From the NCBI GenBank assembly GCA_032207245.1, contig CM063508.1, positions 122,490,528 to 122,554,527 of the forward strand: 64,000 nt of DNA, written 5' to 3'. The translations under genes and the position numbers were made by a program. The notes below the pieces were generated by a model. The model did not search any database. It was not told the DNA's origin and worked only from the letters and a program-made list of their open reading frames with translations. Below, piece by piece: positions 56,991-64,000 of the stretch; position 1 is the first letter of the stretch; the number at the start of each line of letters is the position of its first letter. This DNA is from Pardosa pseudoannulata (lineage: Eukaryota; Arthropoda; Arachnida; Araneae; Lycosidae).

Positions 56991-58919
56991 AATGATGACA
57001 TTAAAATTTTAAAAAAAAATATTGGATAATAATATAAATATTCAAAAAAGCTTTGTCTATATTGAAAATTAAAATAAAAATTAAGTACATTTCTGTAATT
57101 GGTGTTTTTTTAGTTTTTAATTAAAATATATTATTTTCTGCCTCTATTATTTGTTAAAGGTTTATATAGTCCATGTCTTTGTCAGCATTTGCGAAAAGGG
57201 AATTTATTTAATTCCCCATATTAAATTTTTAAATTAAAAACTTTTCATATATTTTTTTTTATTTTCCTACTACAAAAAGACCTTTCACAAATATGAATAA
57301 ATATTTTAATCTCAACATTAATATAACGTGATATTATACTACTTGCTATCCTTTTAATATATCCAATCATTTAAAAAAATGTAAATTTTCGTAAATTGCG
57401 ATTTTAGTAAATTTTAGCAAATAAATTATTTCTTTATCAACGTAGTTCATTTCTTTTTATGAGGAAAACATTCAACTTTAGATAGTCAGCCGCTTAATAA
57501 ATAGACATGCTATGAATACAGCTTTTAAGAAAAAGGCATTTTAAATATATTTTTTAGATTTTTGTAAAGCTATTCTTCTTTTATACTTGACAAACATTAC
57601 TAATAAACGTAGCAAATGTACAATATTCGTACTTCATATACCTTTGAAAGTCCAAAGAGATGTTTAAAAGGTGAAGTGTCTTCATTTTTCTTTACAACAA
57701 TTCCTTAACATGATATTTTATACAGTATTTTTGCATATAATTTATATTCTTAGACCGAGCAGTATTTGCTACTCATTCAGTGGTTCAGAAATTTCTCCGT
57801 TTTCATCTGCCCTTGCGGAATTTACATTTCTCTAAATTGTGATATGTAAACCGCCATAACATTTTGCAAAGCCTTCAATAATTTTTGTACAGTTTTAATA
57901 AGCATAAAATTTAAAAAATATATTGCATAAAATTTTGTAAAGCGAACATAAAAAATGAATAAGATAAAGATTGAATATAAATTTTGATAAATGTATACAG
58001 GTAAATGTAACTGGTGATTACAGCTTTTATATGGGTAGAATATTAGAGGAAATCACAGCTAATGTTGTTGCAATGGATTTGTCATTGCGCTGTGTAATTC
58101 TAAAATATAAAATACAGCTAAAATTTCCTTCTTGGGGATTCTAGAAATTAAAATTAATCCTTATTGATACTTGTTTATATACACTGTATAAATTAGGAAT
58201 AAAATATTAACTTCACCCATAAATGAATAGCACACAATCCTCGTGTTATTAGTGCTACGTTTAATTCAAATGAGCTAAAATACCATGAAAGAACTAGGAA
58301 AAAATCATTAACCAGATATAAGGAATGATTGGATCGTCCATTGTTTCATTCTTTCAAACATTTAAATTAATTTGAATAATTTGTGATATAAAAAATCATG
58401 GATAATATAAAAACTAAATTTAATAAATATTAAAAATCTGATACTTTATCAACTTAAAAAAATTAGGGAAAGATGTAATGATGATAACGAATCTATCAAT
58501 GGTAATGTTCAATGGTAAGAATTGCAAAAGTATAAAAATCCTATTTTATGACAAATTGATAAAAGAAAAAAAATTTATTCAATTTATAATAATGAATAAA
58601 GTGCTTTGTAATGCTTTGCACTATGTCACGAAGAACTATTGAACCAAGTTTCATAAATCTATTTAATACCGTTTACATGCAATCGTGTCTACATCCATAT
58701 ATATATACATGTATTAGATACAAGTGTAAAAAAAACGAAAGTGAATAAGCCCAAATCATTTTCATTCTTTTAAAAATTAAATTTTCTTGCATTTTTGTAT
58801 CAGGTTGAAGCACGCTAGTTCGATCATGCATCAAAAATTAAAGAAAATTAAAGGTTAAAATTAAAGATACAAGTGCCAGTCGTAAAATAAACTTAACAAT
58901 TTAATAAGGATAATAGTAT
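56991..58919. other. A+T-rich sequence, no gene
   Basis: I see no supported gene, RNA or repeat. Confidence 0.5.
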
Positions 58920-59170
58920 AGGTCTTACACACATTGCTGCAAGGAGAAGTAATGCGGATTACCCGCGCAGAGTGAACCACAACGGTTGTACAGGAGTTAG
59001 AGATGCTGCGCGCTACATTATAAGCTGTATATAAACAATAGTATGAAGGTTACATATTTAGTTTATCGCCAAGTGGCGGCGCCAAAGTAGTACTGGAAAG
59101 TCTTTAGTGCTGATTTGGCACTGTGATGCCGCTGCAAGGCTTTTGGCCTATACTAAGGATTTAAACATTC
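58920..59170. other. Small CpG-retaining, G+C-richer segment
   Basis: It contains several CpG-rich words (CGGATTACCCGCGCAGAG, ATGCTGCGCGCTAC, CGCCAAGTGGCGGCGCC) and a TATA-like word (GTATATAAACA) at about 59027-59037, in a region otherwise nearly free of CpG. It could be a promoter, an insulator-type site or a decayed insert. No open frame or RNA structure settles it. Confidence 0.3.
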
Positions 59171-62100
59171 ATTCTTCTTTTGAGTTTTGTCAATGAACTT
59201 TAAGTCACAGTTGAGTGACACACACAGTGATTCACATTTTATCACAGTTCTTTAAATTCTGTTACTAGGCCGGATACAAATAATCTCAATTTCTCAATGA
59301 CTATAAGTCTCATGGTACTTTGCAGCTACTGAATATTTCGTTTTGGTAATAAGCAGCAGGTAAAAAGACAAATACATTGAGATAACGGATTTACTTGATA
59401 TCACATGTTAACACAGTACTGTAATATGTTGCCCAAAACATAAAGTTCTGTGTCATGATTTCAGTCGACGAAAATGCAGATAAATTTAAGTGTGCGGCTC
59501 GATAAACCATAAAATGTTGATCATTATGGTAAAATTATAAATAATAGAAGATAATTGAAATTGTCGAGTGTTGTATGTAGGATTGACAACATCTTTCGAT
59601 TCAACAGAAAATCCAAGCTAAAGAAAATTTAAATTTTTTTAAAACTATTTTCAGCTGTCACAAAAATGGTAAGCTACGGTTTAATAGGTTAAACTCCTCA
59701 ACACTTTTAGACATTCAATTTTGCATTTTTGGAAAACATAATTACATTGCTCTGACCTCTATTTTGATAATAACAGTTTAATAATTCCCATTTTATTTTT
59801 TTAACGTTTCAGTTGCAATGTTTTAACATATGGCTGGTGTAGTCCAAAGTTTTCAGTCCATTCAAAGTTTTCAGCAATTCAAACAGTTAGATATCACAGC
59901 CACTTCTAAAATTTTAAGCCTTTATAATAAACATCTGGTGTTCCTAAATATTTAATTTTATCATCGGTATGAAACACTTGTATGCGGGGATTTACTCAGT
60001 GTTTGACGTTTGTATTGTTTCTAAGGATCTTCTGTTGTAGTCATTAATTTGCTTTTAACTTACTTTTAGTCCAAGACAAACAAAACCGCAGAACAAATAG
60101 CAGAATTTTGTGAGATTTTTTTGTATTTATTCTTATCTATTTTTGCAGTGATAAATTAGGAAATATTCGTTTGCGTTCTATTTATATTTAAATGTTTTGA
60201 AATATTCTTTCAGGACATTTTTAATTCATAGTATACTTAAAAAAGGAAAAAAATATGCTATTTATACCATCTATGTTTTAAAAAACAGGTTATTTCCTGC
60301 TTTGTTAGAGTTCCGGAAAAAAATTCAACATTAAAATAAATGTTATTTACTTTACCCTACAGATAAAATTAGTATTGGTTATTAGTTTTAATGCTTCATA
60401 ATTTAAAATTATTCAATAGCTAGAAACAGCCTACTGACTGGAGTTATCAATATTAATAGAAATGAAAATATTTAATTTCTGTACTTACATTAAATAAAAC
60501 TAATAACATTTTAAAATACTTTCCGATTAATTTTATTAAAATATGTTTTAAATAATTTATCTATTTCATCTTGTATATAAACAGCGCTTTGCTAAAATCT
60601 AAAATTATAGTTTTCTAAACATTCATATATCTTATTCCACTTATCCAGCTGTAAATTTTGACTTAATATGCAGTTAATGTTAATAATAGCCGCTAGAGAT
60701 TTGTACCTTTTAGAAAATTCTAAATTTTCCTGCATTAAGCTTTTAAAATTTTAGCGATACTTTAAATATATCACAAGACAATCCCAAGGGGTAAAATCGT
60801 TTTCACTGCAAAATAAATTATTCATAAAGCGAAATTATAATTTATCAAAAATATTATGAATAAAGACAAAAAATTTCTAAAATAACATGAATTAATATTG
60901 AAACATATCGGCAGAGAAAATTAATGGATGTCTTTAAAGTTAAGCAAAAAAATAGCGAGCTAACAGACACTTTTCATAAAAAAATTAAAAAAAAAACTGC
61001 TTTTGAGTAAATTTTCGCCTATAAATACCAATTTCACATAATCATAGAAAAACTTAAAGGTATCGCTACGGTTTAAACTTAAGTAATATGTTGCAAATAC
61101 CAGTGATAGCACATATCTTAACTTCTCATATATGTTTTAAATTTATGTACAGAAAATTCTTTGAAAATTAGTCACTTAATCTTAATTCAATCTTTGGTTA
61201 AATGCCGCATCCAGGATTATTCCCTTTTTTTTCGGCTTGTGTTTCGAAATCTGATTTGTATTTGTTTTTGTAACTTTTGTGTTTAATTTTGAAATATTTT
61301 ATTCTTAATCTTTTAATTCTTAATATTTTATTTCTTCAATTTTAAATATTTTTTCAATTATTTTTCAATTTTTTGTTCAGTTTTATTTTGTTTTAGTTTG
61401 ATTTCAATAGGGATTGATTCCCTTATTTCAATTTTTAATATTTTAATAATTTTCAATCTTTAAATTCATAAATTTCATTTTTGTGCTGTACATTTTTCAA
61501 TTTTTCAATTTGTGTTTTACATTTTTAATATTTAATTTTTAATCAAACTTATCAGATTATCGTGTTGATTTTTTGTCTTTCTAAATTTTCTACCGATTTA
61601 TTAGTTTTTAAATGATTCCTATTGGTTTTGGGCATCTTTCTTTTTTACGTTTCATCAAAATTGATTTTTTTTTAAATTGTGTTGTTCTTTTGGGTTTTTC
61701 GTCTTGTTTCGCACACTTTCTACCAAGAGGCATTAGTACCATTAAATTTCAACCAACCAACCAACCAATGGTTGGATTATTCAATATGGAAATAATTCTT
61801 TTAATTCCTTGAGATTCCTTGAGATGTATAAAAGCATATTAAGTTTTCATATTCTGTTAAAATAACAATGATTCAAAAGCAAATAACACTATTAAAGAAA
61901 TACCAAAACAAATATTGTAGAACTTCAAATGAGGAACAAAGTAACTACCGATACTTGATATATATGTTATATATTGAGATGACAGGTCTATTTCGAAGTT
62001 TAAATTATTTGTTGATAAAACGCGTCTATCTTGGCTTCACAAAGTTACAAACGGAATATGATTTCTGTAATAAAGTATTATAATATAAATACTTTGGTCA

Positions 62101-64000
62101 CTGTTGAAGTTTTCAATCAATTTTTAGTTTTGCTTACTGAAATATATTTGAAATATATTCTTTTGGAACAGTTAAAATGACGATGTCTATCAATTTTAAT
62201 GCTCACTTACATTAATCTATTGGATTCGCCGAATACTACGAAATATTCTTCGACGTTCATAATATTAAGTGCAGGAGGAACAATTTGCGTGTTACTTAAG
62301 AGCAGGATACAACTTGGTGGATTTGGTTAAATTATTGGCGATGTTTACAAAAAATGAATTCATAAACTACATTCATTCGTAGTTTTGACTGCGATACACA
62401 ATGAAATTCAACAGCAAACCGGTAATAAACCATTTTAAATAAAATAGATAATTACTAGGTTAACTGGATTGTAATTTTGCTACACCGCAGTTATTTACCA
62501 TGCTTTTAGACAATCTGTTTAATTTCTCAAATTTAATAACTAATAAGAATTTGGAGCCTTTAATATGTAACAAAATGATTGCACATACATTGCGAATACC
62601 AAAATAGAATAAATACTGAAACATACAAACGAATTTTTTTGGACACTGCAAGAATAGAAGAAAAATGTTAGGGTACCATGATTAGAACTTTATAGCCAAT
62701 TTGACAAAGGTAACATGTTCTTATGGAAAACCCAACTTTAAATTTTGTAAAATTTACAAACATTCTGTGTGTATTAAATGAGTAAAAATATCAGAATGAG
62801 TTATATGAAATATTCCGTTCAAATAAGTGTAAGTTACATTCCTAAATGAATACCTATAAACCTACAGAATAAACCTATTAAATTTAATATTTGATGCAAT
62901 CCATGGCTGAAATGACATGAATGGAAATAATCTTTTATTCTACTAAATAAATATAGAAGATCAGTACTAAGTTGTTGCAGACACACATTCAAAAGTCTGT
63001 AGGGATATACGCTGGGCTGTCTGGTCAATCAGAATACAGATGGTGGTGATACTAATGAGACTGATGATCCTAGTGTAAAAATCAAAATTATGCTGTATTT
63101 CATACTAATATATAACGTTAAAAAGTAAAGCTTAAAATATTACATTTTTGATTTAATAGTCAACCAAACTATAAGATATACTAAATGATCAGTACATCTT
63201 ATACTTTCGTTGACTATAATGGGTGCAATAGTAAATTAGGGTTATCATACATAATATGTGCGTAACATGTAGTATAATAATGTGGAAATAAACCCATAAT
63301 AATGTCTCAAGTCTATAGAGTGTAATGCTAAATTTTAAGTAAACTCTGTTCTTTGTATAACATATACAGTTAGATATTCCACATAATTATTAAATTTGTA
63401 TGTGTATATATGTATGTATATGTGTTTAAGTGTGTGTGTGCATGTATGTATGTATACACATCGCCTTCCTTTTCCTCAACGAATTGTAAGTATTTATGTA
63501 TGGATAATTAAATACATATTCATTAAATAAGCATTTAGATATGATGTTGATCAATATGGTGAAGTTAAATACAAAAACATGTATACAATGATATTGACAT
63601 AAAATATCCTGTTTTAAAAAACATGCTTTTTAAAAACTATAAAGATAATTCAAAAGACAATAACAGTCAACAGTTTTAAAATTATCTTGGTAGCAAAGCG
63701 ATAAAAATTATAACACTTCATTTACACATTATAAAATATTAATAAACTATTATTCTTTTCCAATTTCCTTTAGATATATTAAAAAAAAAGAAATTATCAG
63801 TTTTATGCTTCATAAAAGAAAACATTTCAGTAAACAAAAAACGTTTTCATGAAATTGATGAATCTAATTTTTTAAGAACGTTATTGGATCAGAAATGATT
63901 GATGAGTTTTGAGACTATAAGTGATAAATGAATTAGAAGAATATTTATGCTGTGTTATTTGTCTTCTGGTTGGATGGTTTTTTTTAAAGAAAAAGTTTAC
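59171..64000. other. A+T-rich sequence, no supported gene
   Basis: The part at 61230-61560 is a T-rich stretch made of loosely repeated TTCAATTTTTAATATTTT-like words. A mixed TG/TATG run lies at 63400-63455. Frames of 63-71 aa at 61612, 61868, 62460 and 62834 carry no family motif. Nothing else is recognised. Confidence 0.45.

Overview
Kind of sequence. This is a very A+T-rich window (about three quarters A+T by eye) of animal nuclear DNA. No open reading frame looks like a functional host gene, and the coding traces I can recognise are all decayed transposon proteins. Long (AT)n microsatellites, a Tc1 family, an irritans-like mariner, a 5'-truncated LINE, a tRNA-derived SINE and several small TTAA-flanked elements together suggest an invertebrate, most likely an arthropod. 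That is inference: no host gene is present to settle it, and I recognise no lineage-specific SINE.

Layout. 0.7-4.35 kb: tandem array with an 857-bp unit (4 copies). 5.6-6.0 kb: SINE. 7.65-12.27 kb: second array with a unit of about 800 bp (5 copies), the last copy split by a 503-bp Tc1 derivative. 13.7-17.5 kb: two (CA)n(TA)n tracts and a ~195-bp array. 18.66-19.29 kb: candidate TTAA element. 19.5-20.5 kb: SINE fragments on either side of a 400-bp (TA)n tract. 23.6-24.2 kb: 48-bp minisatellite ending at a 137-bp TTAA element. 24.9-25.6 kb: truncated LINE with target-site duplications. 25.7-29.6 kb: mosaic of diverged 300-bp and ~680-bp repeats, one copy carrying a 423-bp TTAA element. 30.4-31.1 kb: 361-bp duplication. 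31.7-32.4 and 35.9-36.6 kb: (AT)n tracts of about 700 bp, with a third ~788-bp array at 33.2-35.65 kb between them. 38.7-39.0 kb: more (AT)n. 39.5-40.8 kb: 139-bp array (9 copies). 44.3-48.97 kb: two (AT)n tracts, then arrays of ~240, 132 and 267 bp. 49.96-50.67 kb: mariner. 51.99-53.15 kb: longer Tc1 relative. 53.85-54.70 kb: 848-bp TTAA element with an internal (AT)n tract. 55.5-57.0 kb: tandem duplication, one copy carrying a 262-bp TTAA element. 57-64 kb: mostly featureless, except a small CpG-retaining segment near 59 kb.

How the parts relate. Nothing resembles an operon or pathway. The useful structure is evolutionary: tandem duplication supplies sister copies, and in three places a transposon sits in one copy while the sister keeps the empty target site. 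Those comparisons fix the element boundaries and the target-site duplications (TA for Tc1, TTAA for the piggyBac-like elements). I found no convincing new biological system.
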